NCBI GenBank assembly: GCA_002314445.1 | Contig: DCFX01000020.1 | Span: 39,993-103,992 of the forward strand | Length of the DNA: 64,000 nt | DNA from: Treponema sp. UBA1793 | Lineage (GTDB): Bacteria > Spirochaetota > Spirochaetia > Treponematales > Treponemataceae | Direction of reading: 5' to 3' | Part shown: positions 42,960-52,344 of the stretch, in pieces | Numbering within the stretch: the stretch's first letter is position 1 | Layout: every line of letters starts with the position of its first letter | Translations under genes and position numbers: made by a program | Notes under the pieces: generated by a model | The model's database searches: none | Told to the model about the DNA's origin: nothing | The model's input: only the letters and a program-made list of their open reading frames with translations

Positions 42960-42987
42960 TGAAACTGCTTTCATGAAACTGGTTTCA
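42960..42987. promoter_or_regulatory. Tandem LacI-type operators
   Basis: Two near-identical 14-bp palindromes stand end to end: TGAAACTGCTTTCA (42960-42973, one mismatch) and TGAAACTGGTTTCA (42974-42987, perfect apart from the centre). They lie just downstream of the -10 box of the lacI-type gene. Confidence 0.8.
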
Positions 42988-43014
42988 TTATACAGCAACA
43001 TTTTCACCTGTCAA
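42987..43014 (-). promoter_or_regulatory. Promoter of the LacI-controlled sugar operon
   Basis: On the minus strand a perfect TTGACA (43009-43014), 16-nt spacer and perfect TATAAT (42987-42992). The operators begin at the last base of the -10 box. The whole set of genes from 42942 down to 32868 reads in one direction with gaps no larger than 60 nt. Confidence 0.85.
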
Positions 43015-43049
43015 GAAAATTCGTAAAAAAAAAAATGAAGAAGGACAGA

Positions 43050-45380
43050 TTAAAAGCGGATGTTTCCTATATCGAGCGACACGAACGGCAGTACATATCC
43101 TCTCGTCGTACCGGTTCCCACTCGAAGCAGAATACCGAAATTATCCTGAATGCGCAGCCCTGCATCAAGTGAAACACGCCACTGCAGGGCTTTTAGTGAC
43201 ATTTCCTCATAGCTGTTCCATATGTTGCCGACCGCACCTGAAATAAAAATCATCGTTTTCATGCCGAATACGGTAAGATCAGACTTCGGTGAGAATTGCA
43301 GCGTACCGCTTACCGCAGCCTTGTGGATTCCCCATGGTTGAGGAGAGGATATCTGCGGGAAAAAACGGCGGTCAGCAAGCGAAAATCCGTATACCGGTTT
43401 GAGCCCCGGTATAGTATTCATCAGCTGACTTATGTCTGTACCTGCGAATCCGTCGAAAATGATATTGAATGCGTTCCCAATAGGAACCGCCTCTGTCAAA
43501 TCTATCCGGATCACGTCAAAAACAGGAGCAGTTACGTTTTTCTCTATGGGGATGACTCCCGTCCCCTGTACAGATACATATGCTCCCCTTGTCGGAAAGC
43601 ACGTGGAATCAAGCGTATTCAGCGTATAACCTGCCGAAAAATCTCCTGTCATCATGATTACGCCGTCGGCCGATGCATCAAGCGTATTGAACCAGTTGAT
43701 ACCTGCGCCTGCTGAAAATACCTGGCTTGTCCCTGCAAACGTGACGCCGAATTTTTCGTTTGCAGTCGCCTTCTGGATAGAGATGAGAGATGAGGGATAG
43801 TATGTCCAGCCCGAACCGGTGCTGTATGAGGTGTTTTTATACTGGAGCGTCGTCTGCGAGAAAATCCGCGATCCCAGCGGATGGCGCATCATGAGTTCTC
43901 CGTCGAATCCGTTGAATGCCGACAGCCTTGCAGATATAACAGAACCGTATCCGGTAAGGCCCCTCCACTGGATATCCGCCGACAGTGAAAATGTAAGCGT
44001 TGAATCCATCGCTGCGGTTCCGGCAAGGTCGGTACTGAAAAGTACCATGCCGTATTCCTTTTTTTCCGGCTTAAGGACAATACCGAGCGTGCGGTTTCCT
44101 TCTTCTCCCGTAATCCTTACAAGAACGTTGCGGTATTTTCCGGTATGATAGATAGTGTTTGATAACTGCGTGAAATCAGATTCCGTAAAATTTGTCCCTG
44201 CAATTTTTTTAAACTGCCTGGTAATAAATGATTCGTCCCGGCTGTCTGCATTTTGAATTTCAAGATTATCGACAGAAAGGTATACGTTGTCTTTGTAAGA
44301 TGGCTTGTACTTTTTAGAAGAATGTTCCGTCACTGTTTTTCCGGCAGAATATATCTCGTCGTGAAGCGCCCTGCATGCACTGCGGTATTTTTCCATCGAT
44401 TTTTTGCTGGCGTTGTAGATTTTCTTTCCCCTCGGATAGGAAATAAGGCTTTCGTTTGCATAGTCCGGATAAATAGTAAGTGTTACAAACTGTTCGTTGT
44501 TCCTGCTTCGTGCAGCTTGGTCCATGTTTATCATCTGGAGAACTGCAATAAGCGGGTTTTCATCGAACTTATCGGGATCATTTTCCATGCCGTCGGAAAA
44601 CGATGAAACGATGATGATATCGTAGCCCATCTTTACAGCCACGTCCAGAGGCGTGTTGTCGAGAGCAAGCCCGTCTACGTAGTACTGCCCGTTTTTTTCA
44701 AACGGCTGGAAGAGGCCCGGAATACTCATGCTCGCCCTCACAGCTTCCGCAATATCACCGTGATCCAGCACTTCTATTTCTCCTTTAATGAGATTCGTTG
44801 TGACTGCACGGAACGGGATGGGAAGATCATCGAAATTGATATCAGATGGGAAGCGGATTGTAAGTTTGCGGAACAATTCGTATGCGTTCTGCCCGGTGAG
44901 GATTCCGTTTCCCATACCAAGAGAGAATGTCTGACCTATGCTGCCGAAGTCTATGCGTACGGGAGCATTCAGCGTGCTGTGCTCACCGAGAATCTGCTCA
45001 AAAGGCGAATAGGGGTTATCCTTGAGCACTGCACCGTTGCTGAACTCATACATCTGCCCGAGAATTTCCTGCGGAGTATATCCTGCGCAGTACAACGCAC
45101 CGCAAATTGCACCGGAGCTGTTCCCAACAATCATATCAATGGGAATATGCTCTTCTTCAAGCATTTCAATGACGGGAATATGGGCAAATCCGCGTGCACC
45201 GCCGCCTGCAAGCACAAGAGCCACGCTTGGCCGTCCTTCCGGTTTGGGTGGTGAAGGCAGTGATTCCGCTTTTATTGTTGACTCAAGCTGCGGTTCTGCA
45301 GAAACAGGAAACAGCAGAATGGCAAATGCAAATACTGCTGCCCTTTGAAAGAACCACATAAATCTGCTGTTTCGCTTCAT
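43050..45380 (-). CDS. Patatin-type phospholipase, type Vd autotransporter
   Basis: A 776-residue protein made of a signal peptide (to about residue 28, LLFPVSAEP), a patatin lipase domain (about 50-340), a POTRA-like segment (about 360-450) and a C-terminal outer-membrane barrel of the BamA/Omp85 kind (about 450-776). The lipase dyad is present: GNSSG at 86-90 (nucleophile Ser88) and Asp in YVDGLALDNTP; the oxyanion loop is AGGGARGFAH. The last residues FVSLDIGNIRF form the expected terminal strand. This is the PlpD/FplA layout, which places the lipase at the cell surface. An extended -10 box lies 8 nt before the ATG and there is no ribosome binding site. Confidence 0.92.
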   Translation of the reverse strand: MKRNSRFMWFFQRAAVFAFAILLFPVSAEPQLESTIKAESLPSPPKPEGRPSVALVLAGGGARGFAHIPVIEMLEEEHIPIDMIVGNSSGAICGALYCAGYTPQEILGQMYEFSNGAVLKDNPYSPFEQILGEHSTLNAPVRIDFGSIGQTFSLGMGNGILTGQNAYELFRKLTIRFPSDINFDDLPIPFRAVTTNLIKGEIEVLDHGDIAEAVRASMSIPGLFQPFEKNGQYYVDGLALDNTPLDVAVKMGYDIIIVSSFSDGMENDPDKFDENPLIAVLQMINMDQAARSRNNEQFVTLTIYPDYANESLISYPRGKKIYNASKKSMEKYRSACRALHDEIYSAGKTVTEHSSKKYKPSYKDNVYLSVDNLEIQNADSRDESFITRQFKKIAGTNFTESDFTQLSNTIYHTGKYRNVLVRITGEEGNRTLGIVLKPEKKEYGMVLFSTDLAGTAAMDSTLTFSLSADIQWRGLTGYGSVISARLSAFNGFDGELMMRHPLGSRIFSQTTLQYKNTSYSTGSGWTYYPSSLISIQKATANEKFGVTFAGTSQVFSAGAGINWFNTLDASADGVIMMTGDFSAGYTLNTLDSTCFPTRGAYVSVQGTGVIPIEKNVTAPVFDVIRIDLTEAVPIGNAFNIIFDGFAGTDISQLMNTIPGLKPVYGFSLADRRFFPQISSPQPWGIHKAAVSGTLQFSPKSDLTVFGMKTMIFISGAVGNIWNSYEEMSLKALQWRVSLDAGLRIQDNFGILLRVGTGTTRGYVLPFVSLDIGNIRF

Positions 45381-45388
45381 TAAGATTC

Positions 45389-45397
45389 AGTATAGCA
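45389..45397 (-). promoter_or_regulatory. Extended -10 promoter of patatin gene, predicted leaderless
   Basis: On the minus strand TG-C-TATACT with hexamer at 45389-45394, ending 8 nt before the ATG at 45380; TTCAAT about 16 nt upstream is a weak -35 candidate. Confidence 0.55.
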
Positions 45398-45427
45398 CAA
45401 AAAAACAGGTATTGAATATTGAACGGT

Positions 45428-45464
45428 AAAAAAAAAGCTGAATCATTACTGATTCAGCTTTTTT
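45428..45464. terminator. Terminator of tRNA-Lys
   Basis: GCTGAATC (45437-45444) and GATTCAGC (45451-45458) with loop ATTACT, flanked by A- and T-runs that extend the stem. On the minus strand it directly follows the tRNA. Confidence 0.92.
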
Positions 45465-45536
45465 GAGCTATTGCAGATTCGAACTGCAGACCCACGCCTT
45501 AAAAGGGCGTTGCTCTACCTACTGAGCTAATAGCCC
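45464..45536 (-). tRNA. tRNA-Lys (anticodon TTT)
   Basis: Read on the minus strand, acceptor GGGCTAT pairs with ATAGCTC (one G-U), D arm TAGCTCAGTAGGTAGAGCA, anticodon stem ACGCC/GGCGT with loop CTTTTAA giving TTT, T arm TGCAGTTCGAATCTGCA, discriminator A. CCA is not encoded. Its cognate synthetase, a class I enzyme, is also in this window. Confidence 0.96.
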
Positions 45537-45561
45537 GTGTTACTTGGGGTGAACGTTGCCT

Positions 45562-45590
45562 AATATATTCTTTTGTCTTAAAAGTGTCAA
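45562..45590 (-). promoter_or_regulatory. Promoter of tRNA-Lys
   Basis: On the minus strand a perfect TTGACA (45585-45590) and TATATT (45562-45567) separated by 17 nt, followed by about 25 nt to the tRNA. Confidence 0.8.
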
Positions 45591-45677
45591 TAACCTGTCG
45601 TACATATTTGCACTTTTTATGGCAGTTTTTTAAAATATGTGTGCTGCCGGAAAAAGAGAATATTGAGCAAATATGTG

Positions 45678-45686
45678 TGCTATACT
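45678..45686 (+). promoter_or_regulatory. Extended -10 promoter of the sensor kinase operon
   Basis: TG-C-TATACT with hexamer at 45681-45686, 11 nt before the ATG at 45698. The leader would be about 5 nt, too short for a ribosome binding site. Confidence 0.5.
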
Positions 45687-45697
45687 GAATATACGTT

Positions 45698-47455
45698 ATG
45701 AATCAGGTTGCAGATAAATTTATAGTATTCAGAAAATTGAAATTCAGTCATATTCATTCTCTAAAGCAGCGGATTCTGCTTATGATGATGACAGGGATAG
45801 CAGCATGGTGCATCGTTTTGTTTGTCTTTTATTCATATCTGATTCAGGGCGTTGAGCATAACAGAATCGAAAAGGTCATGAATTCTGATTTGTATCATAT
45901 CTCTGACCAGATGGAAACTTCATATTCTGAACTGCTCAGCATGTCGCAGCAGATGATGTCGACAGGGCAGATAGGAAGGGGATTTAATAAATACTTATCG
46001 GTAACTGATCATTATGAAAAAATACAGCAGGCAGAAGATATAACAACGAACATCAATACGATGACTTTTTCACACCCGAAAGCAACGCTTCTGGGATACG
46101 TGAAATTGAATGATAAGAGTGAGATTGTAAATTCTGAATTTACGACAATGCCTGTGAGAAAGGGCGAGCTGCGGAGCCTGCCGGCGTTAATACGTATCGG
46201 CGCTCTTACGTTCCAGGGAATTCATAAGACGTTCAATGCACTGTCTGACCGTACTGTCATTTCCGTATTGCGCGGAGCAAAACTGTATGACGGTGAGTAT
46301 CTTGTGTACATAGAGCAGGTCGATAATTCAGCTCAGATGGTTGCCGATATTTCATCATTGCGGAATATACCGTACATCTTTTCTCTGCTGAATGAGGACA
46401 GCACTGTATGTTTCAGCACTGATGAAGAGCGCGTTCCCAGAGGGGTAAAAATAGGTTTGCAGCCGGAACGGCCCGGCCAATGGGGCAGGTACAGGTATGT
46501 CATCACGAAGAGCCAGTTCGGCTTTTTCTACATGCTTACAGTGCCGTATGCTGCTTATTTCTGGGAAGAATACCACTGGCAGCTTGGCACGATGTTTATT
46601 CTGGTTATGGGTGTATCAAGCATCATACTTATCCTTTTCCTGTTCTATGTTTTTATTTATAAGCCTGCTCTTTTTCTCGGGAAGGAACTGGAAAAAGTGA
46701 AAAAGGGAACAGCGGAGACGCTGCTGTATCATACAAACATAGACGAGTTTGACGATTTTATGTTTTTGTTCAGCGATATGAAAAAGAATGTGAGCAGCCT
46801 GGAAACAAATTTAGAGAAGGAAGAGTGTGAATGCAGGCAGCTTGAATTGGAAAAACTGTTTTATCAGATAAATCCCCATTTCCTCATGAATGCCCTGAAC
46901 TCGCTGCACTGGATGGCTTTGAAAAATCACCAGAAGGAAATGGATGATTATGTCTATCACCTGAATTATATTCTGGGATACAGCCTTGGCAAAATTGAAA
47001 AAAAAGCGACATTCAGAACGGAAATAGTGTCCCTTGAAATGTATATAGAGCTGCAGAAAAAAAGGTACAATTTTAACGTCTGGCTCGATATCCGTATCGA
47101 CGCATATATGGATTATCCGTGCGCACGTTTAATCCTTCAGCCGCTTGTTGAAAATGCTGTCTGCCATAACATGGACGATTTCGGAAATTTATGGGTGACG
47201 ATGACGACGAACGGCAGGGAGATAGTCATAGTGATTGCAGATGACGGTAAAGGATTCAGCCAGCTTTCATCCGACGGACCGGTGGAAATCAGTTCCAGCC
47301 GGATGAATAAGGGAATCGGGTTACGGTACGTGCAGCTTTCTTTAAAGCAGTTTTACGGTGATTCGGCTGTTTTTGAAATACAGAGTGAATCGGGCAGGGG
47401 GACGACGGTAAAACTGGTGCTTCCCGTTTGTAAACAGGAGGACCGGCATGCATAA
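45698..47455 (+). CDS. Two-component sensor histidine kinase (YesM type)
   Basis: A 585-residue membrane kinase. TM1 lies near residues 27-50, an extracytoplasmic sensor domain of about 240 residues follows, TM2 is near 295-322, then HAMP and the kinase. The phospho-acceptor His is in YQINPHFLMNALNSLHWMA and ATP-binding motifs are LVENAVCHNM, ADDGKGFS and GIGLRYVQ. This is the His_kinase/YesM family, which usually controls an adjacent sugar importer. The ATG has no ribosome binding site. It overlaps the response regulator by 8 nt. Confidence 0.94.
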   Translation: MNQVADKFIVFRKLKFSHIHSLKQRILLMMMTGIAAWCIVLFVFYSYLIQGVEHNRIEKVMNSDLYHISDQMETSYSELLSMSQQMMSTGQIGRGFNKYLSVTDHYEKIQQAEDITTNINTMTFSHPKATLLGYVKLNDKSEIVNSEFTTMPVRKGELRSLPALIRIGALTFQGIHKTFNALSDRTVISVLRGAKLYDGEYLVYIEQVDNSAQMVADISSLRNIPYIFSLLNEDSTVCFSTDEERVPRGVKIGLQPERPGQWGRYRYVITKSQFGFFYMLTVPYAAYFWEEYHWQLGTMFILVMGVSSIILILFLFYVFIYKPALFLGKELEKVKKGTAETLLYHTNIDEFDDFMFLFSDMKKNVSSLETNLEKEECECRQLELEKLFYQINPHFLMNALNSLHWMALKNHQKEMDDYVYHLNYILGYSLGKIEKKATFRTEIVSLEMYIELQKKRYNFNVWLDIRIDAYMDYPCARLILQPLVENAVCHNMDDFGNLWVTMTTNGREIVIVIADDGKGFSQLSSDGPVEISSSRMNKGIGLRYVQLSLKQFYGDSAVFEIQSESGRGTTVKLVLPVCKQEDRHA

Positions 47456-48500
47456 CGTACTCATCATCGACGACGATAAGCTCGCGCGGGAAGGGCTTCG
47501 TTCCATTATATGCTGGGAAAAGTATAATCTGAAGGTCGTGGGCGACGTTGCAAACGGTGTTCAGGCACTCGAATTCCTGAAAGAAAATCAGGTGGACCTT
47601 GCAATCGTTGATATTTCACTTCCGCTTATTTCCGGATTTGAGTTTATGGAAATAAGCAGAAAGAAATTTCCGGCGCTCAAATACGTTGTATTGAGTTTTC
47701 ATGAAGATTTTGAAAATGTGCACAATGCAATGCAGTACGGTGTACTCGATTACATTTCCAAGCTGAGGCTTGAAGAAACCGACTGCGAAAATACGTTCAG
47801 CAGAATCGGAAAGCTGCTTGATAAGGATGTGTCCGGACAGGATATGCAGGCTGAACTTTCTGCAGATGATGCTGCCGGAGAAGATGACGGGCTGACTTCC
47901 GGTGAACTTGCAGACTTCCGCGCCGTATGGGGGAAACTGCAGTGGGTGTATTCCGACAGGGTATACGCTCAGCTGCTGGAGGAACTGAAAAAATCGAACA
48001 TAAGCAAACGGCAGCTTGAACGCCTTCTCATGTGGATATCGCAGGAATTGGAAATAGCATTTGATTTTATACGTGATGTCCCTTTCCTGAATGAAAAGGC
48101 TGACGGATTCGGCTGGATGGAAGAATGCAGAACGTGTTTGTATTATTATGTTGACAAGCTTACAGAATACAGGAATATGAAAGTCTGTATTCTGCGGTCG
48201 GTCATTTTTATTAAAAATAATTTCAGTTCCCAGATAACGTCGGAGGAAGTGGCACAGGCTGTAAACATGAGCCGCAGTTATTTTTCAATCAATTTCAGGC
48301 AGGAAACTGGTGATACGTTCTATGATTTTCTGAAAAACGAGCGGATTGATTACGCGATGCGGATTTTACAGACAAAACTGATTCGGACGGAAGATCTTGC
48401 TCTGCTTGTCGGTTATGAAGATTCAAAATATTTTTCTAAAGTTTTTTTACAGGAAACGGGAATGAATTGTTCTGAATATGCAAAACAATTTTTCCGGTAA
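47448..48500 (+). CDS. AraC-type response regulator
   Basis: A 350-residue partner of the kinase. The receiver domain (1-125) has NVLIIDDDKLAREGL, the phosphorylated Asp in LAIVDISLPLISG and Lys in YISKLRLEE. A helical middle segment follows, and the C-terminal AraC domain (from about 250) has two helix-turn-helix units (ITSEEVAQAVNMSRSYFSIN; EDLALLVGYEDSKYFSKVF). It likely activates the LplABC-type importer operon just downstream. Confidence 0.94.
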   Translation: MHNVLIIDDDKLAREGLRSIICWEKYNLKVVGDVANGVQALEFLKENQVDLAIVDISLPLISGFEFMEISRKKFPALKYVVLSFHEDFENVHNAMQYGVLDYISKLRLEETDCENTFSRIGKLLDKDVSGQDMQAELSADDAAGEDDGLTSGELADFRAVWGKLQWVYSDRVYAQLLEELKKSNISKRQLERLLMWISQELEIAFDFIRDVPFLNEKADGFGWMEECRTCLYYYVDKLTEYRNMKVCILRSVIFIKNNFSSQITSEEVAQAVNMSRSYFSINFRQETGDTFYDFLKNERIDYAMRILQTKLIRTEDLALLVGYEDSKYFSKVFLQETGMNCSEYAKQFFR

Positions 48501-48539
48501 GGGGAAAATGTTACATACCAATTGAGAACAAATGAAAGT

Positions 48540-48617
48540 TGTTTTCCGTATCTCCCTGACTTATCATAAAATAAATCAGGAAGGAGGAGGGAACGGAAGT
48601 CTGCACGTCCTGTGCAG
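48540..48617 (+). promoter_or_regulatory. Promoter region and leader of the LplABC-type operon
   Basis: TTGTTT (48540-48545) and TATCAT (48563-48568) with 17 nt between are the best promoter candidate and are weak, as expected for an activated operon. A leader of about 135 nt follows with a stem-loop CTGCAC/GTGCAG (48601-48606 with 48612-48617). The AAGGAGG ribosome binding site of the binding-protein gene follows near 48695. Confidence 0.4.
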
Positions 48618-48709
48618 TCTTTCGGCAGCAGTTTGAATAAAGTTCAAGCTGCGGTTTGCGCTGAGAACTGCGCACGAACTCCGCCCGACTTTTTAAGGAG
48701 GATACAGAG

Positions 48710-50413
48710 ATGAGGAGAACAACTTGGAAAATATGTTTTCTGTTGGCAGGTTCTTTGGCTTTGTTTGCAGCAGGGTGTACGAAAAATACGGCAGCAAAAA
48801 ATACGGGGAATGCCGGTGCGGATACCGGACCTGCAGACCCGTTTATGAAATTTGATCATGTCGTTGAAGTCCATATCGGGCAGATGGCATATCCGACGCT
48901 GCCCTTTCCCCAGGGAGACTCGAACGAAAATAATGTTTATACGAGATACCTCCTTGATAATTTCAATATTAAAATTGTTGTGGACTGGTCTGCTGCATCC
49001 GGCAATGATTACAATCAGAAAGTAAATATGTGCATTGCAAGCAATACGCTTCCCGACGGCATGCAGTGCGGCCGCAAGGAAATGCTTGCAGCTGCCAAGT
49101 CCGGTATGCTGTACGATTTTACTGAGCTTTTTCCGAAGTATGCATCACCGCAGGTAAAGGCGATTATGGATTCCGGGGACGGTTCTGCGTATACATACTC
49201 AATGTATAACGGACGGCAGATGTGCATGGTCGGCGTCGACGTTGCAACATCCGGCGAATCAATGGTGAATGTCAGAAAAGACTGGCTTGACAAGTACGGC
49301 CTTGCCGAACCGAAAACGCTTGACGATATTGAGCATATAGCAAAGGTGTTCAAAGAAAAGAAACCTGCCGGCGCCGCAACGATTCCGATTGCAGGTCCTG
49401 ACAAAAACAACAGCCTTTATACGAATTTCCTTTCTGCCGGTGTGGCAAACTGTGGTTTTGAACCGGTCTTTGCTGCGTATAACGCATATCCGGGATACTG
49501 GATAAAAAATTCAGACGGAAAAGTCGTATACGGGACAAATACGGAGAACAGCAGAAAAGCTTTTACCCTCCTTGCAAAGTGGTATAAGGAAGGTCTGATT
49601 GATCCTGAAATGGGTGTCCGCGACAGTTCCGACGAAGTAATAAACGCAGGCAATGTCGGCATGTATTTCTGTGCATGGTGGAAGATAGGCTACGGTTCCG
49701 TTGATGCTTACAGAAATGATCCTCACGCAAACTGGCAGTCGTATATTGTCCGCACCGACGACGGAAAGTGGAACACGCGCGAACAGTGTCCCGTCGCTTC
49801 ATATATCATATTTAATAAGCATGTATCCGACGACGTCGCAAAGGCAGGCATTATTATTAATAATGTATGGATCCGAGATGAAAATATCCTGACAACAAAA
49901 TACGGAAAGGGCACCTCGATATACTGGTATCCGCTGCGCAATTCAATGGGTGCGTTAAACGAATGTGAGATAACATATACAGATCTGATGCAGGTTCTTA
50001 ACGGCGAAAAAACGGCGGATGATTTTAATGAACCTGGAAGCGCATTCAAACTTCTTCATAATGACTGTCTGTCTCTTGCTGACGGCATAAAAAATTACAA
50101 ACAGGGCAGCAACGAACTTTCTATTGAGAATTTTAATATTGACGGCGCTAATTTCCCACGGCTGTATTCAATACTTGCAGGCGTAAAACCTTCCGCAAAT
50201 GCGCGGCCTGATAAAAGTGTTTACAGCGAATGTTACAGCCAGACTCCCGCTATGGAAGTAAAATGGCCGAATCTGGAAACGGCGGAAAAAGAGATGGGGC
50301 TCCGCATCGTAACCGGCAAGGATGACATAAGCGCATTCGATACGTATGTCAAACGCTGGGGTGCAGAGGGCGGTGAGGAAATTACACAGGAAGTCCAGGC
50401 TCAGAGCAAATAA
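48710..50413 (+). CDS. LplA-type solute-binding lipoprotein
   Basis: A 567-residue extracellular binding protein of the large type that pairs with YesM/YesN regulation. The signal peptide ends at lipobox AAGC with Cys23. The mature part contains VRKDWLDKYGLAEPKTLDDI and YKEGLIDPEMG, typical for LplA-type proteins. The ligand is an oligosaccharide, judged by the GH36 and GH31 genes behind it. A strong intercistronic hairpin follows. Confidence 0.93.
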   Translation: MRRTTWKICFLLAGSLALFAAGCTKNTAAKNTGNAGADTGPADPFMKFDHVVEVHIGQMAYPTLPFPQGDSNENNVYTRYLLDNFNIKIVVDWSAASGNDYNQKVNMCIASNTLPDGMQCGRKEMLAAAKSGMLYDFTELFPKYASPQVKAIMDSGDGSAYTYSMYNGRQMCMVGVDVATSGESMVNVRKDWLDKYGLAEPKTLDDIEHIAKVFKEKKPAGAATIPIAGPDKNNSLYTNFLSAGVANCGFEPVFAAYNAYPGYWIKNSDGKVVYGTNTENSRKAFTLLAKWYKEGLIDPEMGVRDSSDEVINAGNVGMYFCAWWKIGYGSVDAYRNDPHANWQSYIVRTDDGKWNTREQCPVASYIIFNKHVSDDVAKAGIIINNVWIRDENILTTKYGKGTSIYWYPLRNSMGALNECEITYTDLMQVLNGEKTADDFNEPGSAFKLLHNDCLSLADGIKNYKQGSNELSIENFNIDGANFPRLYSILAGVKPSANARPDKSVYSECYSQTPAMEVKWPNLETAEKEMGLRIVTGKDDISAFDTYVKRWGAEGGEEITQEVQAQSK

Positions 50414-50425
50414 GGCTGCATAAAC

Positions 50426-50496
50426 CGGCGGCGGTGTTACAGTAAGGATAAGTGAAGATTATACATCCCGTACAATCTTCACTGCATCCGCCGCCG
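50426..50496 (+). other. Long nested intercistronic stem-loop after binding-protein gene
   Basis: Outer stem CGGCGGCGG (50426-50434) with CCGCCGCCG (50488-50496) and inner stem GTGAAGATT (50452-50460) with AATCTTCAC (50474-50482). Both are perfect 9-bp helices. There is no T-run, so it is more likely an mRNA-stabilising or polymerase-attenuating element than a full terminator. Confidence 0.8.
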
Positions 50497-50538
50497 TGCA
50501 GAACCGGCTCTGCGTAATTTTTACAGGAGAATACGGAA

Positions 50539-51438
50539 ATGAAAAAGAGAACATCGTTAAGTGTTGAAAAGCATTACGTCTTTATGTGCATTCCCGGGGT
50601 GCTGTGGCTTATTTTATTTTCCATTGTTCCGTTATTCGGTATCGTTATAGCATTTGAAAACTATAATCCGGGTTTGGGATACTGGAAGTCCTCTTTTGTC
50701 GGATTTGAGAATTTTAAATATTTATTCAGTCTCAGCGACGCAACAAGAGTTATTAAAAATACAATGATTATAGCCGGATGGAAAATTGCCCTTAATATTA
50801 TTGTGCCGCTGGTGTTTGCGCTTCTCCTGAATGAAGTTGTGAATCTCAAATTTAAAAGGGCAATACAGACAATAGTCTATTTACCGCATTTCCTTTCATG
50901 GGTCATTCTTGCAAGCATCATTCTCAGAATATTCAGCCTGGACGGCGTTATAAATCAGGTTGTTTCTTTGTTGGGCGGCAAGCCTGTAATCTGGTTCAGC
51001 GAATCAAAATATTTCAGGCAGCTTGCAATCGGAACTGATGTCTGGAAGGAATTCGGGTTTAATGCAGTTATTTACATAGCAGCATTGACGGGAATAGATC
51101 CGAATCTGTATGAGGCGTCATCCATAGACGGTTTGGGGCACTGGGGGCAGGTGTGGCACATAACCATACCGGGAATCATGTCGACGATTGTCCTGATGAC
51201 TATTCTCGGGCTGGGGAATGCACTTAACGCCGGTTTTGACCAGATTTTTAACATGTACAATCCCATGGTCTATTCTACAGGCGATATTCTTGACACATGG
51301 GTGTATCGCATCGGTCTTGTTAATTTACAGTTCTCGCTTGCAACTACGGCGGGAGTATTTAAATCCATAATCAGCTTTCTGCTTATAACTGTATCGTACT
51401 GGTGTGCATGGAAATTTGCAGACTATAAAATTTTCTGA
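50539..51438 (+). CDS. LplB-type sugar ABC transporter permease
   Basis: A 299-residue CUT1 permease with six membrane segments. The EAA loop is GIDPNLYEASSIDGLGHW and the following IPGIMSTIVLM is typical of the LplB family. An AGGAG-type ribosome binding site precedes the ATG. It forms the membrane channel with the LplC-type protein; again no ATPase gene is present in the operon. Confidence 0.95.
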   Translation: MKKRTSLSVEKHYVFMCIPGVLWLILFSIVPLFGIVIAFENYNPGLGYWKSSFVGFENFKYLFSLSDATRVIKNTMIIAGWKIALNIIVPLVFALLLNEVVNLKFKRAIQTIVYLPHFLSWVILASIILRIFSLDGVINQVVSLLGGKPVIWFSESKYFRQLAIGTDVWKEFGFNAVIYIAALTGIDPNLYEASSIDGLGHWGQVWHITIPGIMSTIVLMTILGLGNALNAGFDQIFNMYNPMVYSTGDILDTWVYRIGLVNLQFSLATTAGVFKSIISFLLITVSYWCAWKFADYKIF

Positions 51439-51455
51439 CGGGAGGGAGACATAAA

Positions 51456-52343
51456 ATGGTTAGAGAAAAAACAGCCGGATCAAAGGCCTTTGATATATTT
51501 TTGTATATTATTCTCATTTTACTTGCGGTAACGTGTCTGTATCCGTTGTGGTACGCCTTCTGCCTTTCTATATCAGACAAAAGCGCTGCGAATTCCGGCT
51601 TTGTGAGTATTATGCCGGTAGGTTTTTCACTGGCTTCGTATAAAGAGATAATGGGGGATTCCAAATTTTTCAATTCCTTCTTAATCTCTGTTGAACGGAC
51701 GGCATTCGGAACAATCTTTTCCCTCGGCGTGATGATTCTGCTTGGGTATCCGCTGTCAAAGACGAAGCGTGAATTTCCGCTGCGCAATATTATCATGTGG
51801 TTTATGATGTTCTGCATGCTGTTCAATGCCGGTGCAATTCCGTGGTACATCACGATGGTAAAATACCATCTGCTCGACAGCATCGCAGGATTGATTCTTG
51901 CGGGAAGCCTGCCGGTATTTTATCAGATTATCCTGATGAACTTTTTCAAGTCTATTCCTGCAGAACTGGAGGAGGCTGCCCGTGTAGACGGAGCCGGGCC
52001 GTGGCGCATACTCATTACGATTATCGTCCCCTGTTCCGTGCCGGTAATAGCAACGATGATTTTGTTCATAAGTGTAGGATACTGGAATGAGTTCTTTCAG
52101 GGGCTTGTGTTGTCGTCGGGCGACAGGCATTATCCGCTGCAGACCTATATACAGCAGATGGTTATAAGCACTCAGAACACAAGCAACCTCACGCCTGACC
52201 AACTGAAACTGATGAGCAGGCTTTCAAATAAATCGCTTGATGCCGCAAAAGTTTTTATAGCGATGATTCCGATGCTTGTCGTGTATCCGTTTATACAAAA
52301 ATATTTTGTACGCGGTATCATCCTTGGCGCAGTAAAGGGTTAA
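51456..52343 (+). CDS. LplC-type sugar ABC transporter permease
   Basis: A 295-residue CUT1 permease. EAA loop SIPAELEEAARVDGAGPWR, final YFVRGIILGAVKG as in other MalG/LplC proteins. GGGAGG lies upstream of the ATG. The codons for the last Val-Lys-Gly supply AAAGGG, the likely ribosome binding site for the next gene. Confidence 0.95.
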   Translation: MVREKTAGSKAFDIFLYIILILLAVTCLYPLWYAFCLSISDKSAANSGFVSIMPVGFSLASYKEIMGDSKFFNSFLISVERTAFGTIFSLGVMILLGYPLSKTKREFPLRNIIMWFMMFCMLFNAGAIPWYITMVKYHLLDSIAGLILAGSLPVFYQIILMNFFKSIPAELEEAARVDGAGPWRILITIIVPCSVPVIATMILFISVGYWNEFFQGLVLSSGDRHYPLQTYIQQMVISTQNTSNLTPDQLKLMSRLSNKSLDAAKVFIAMIPMLVVYPFIQKYFVRGIILGAVKG

Positions 52344-52344
52344 T

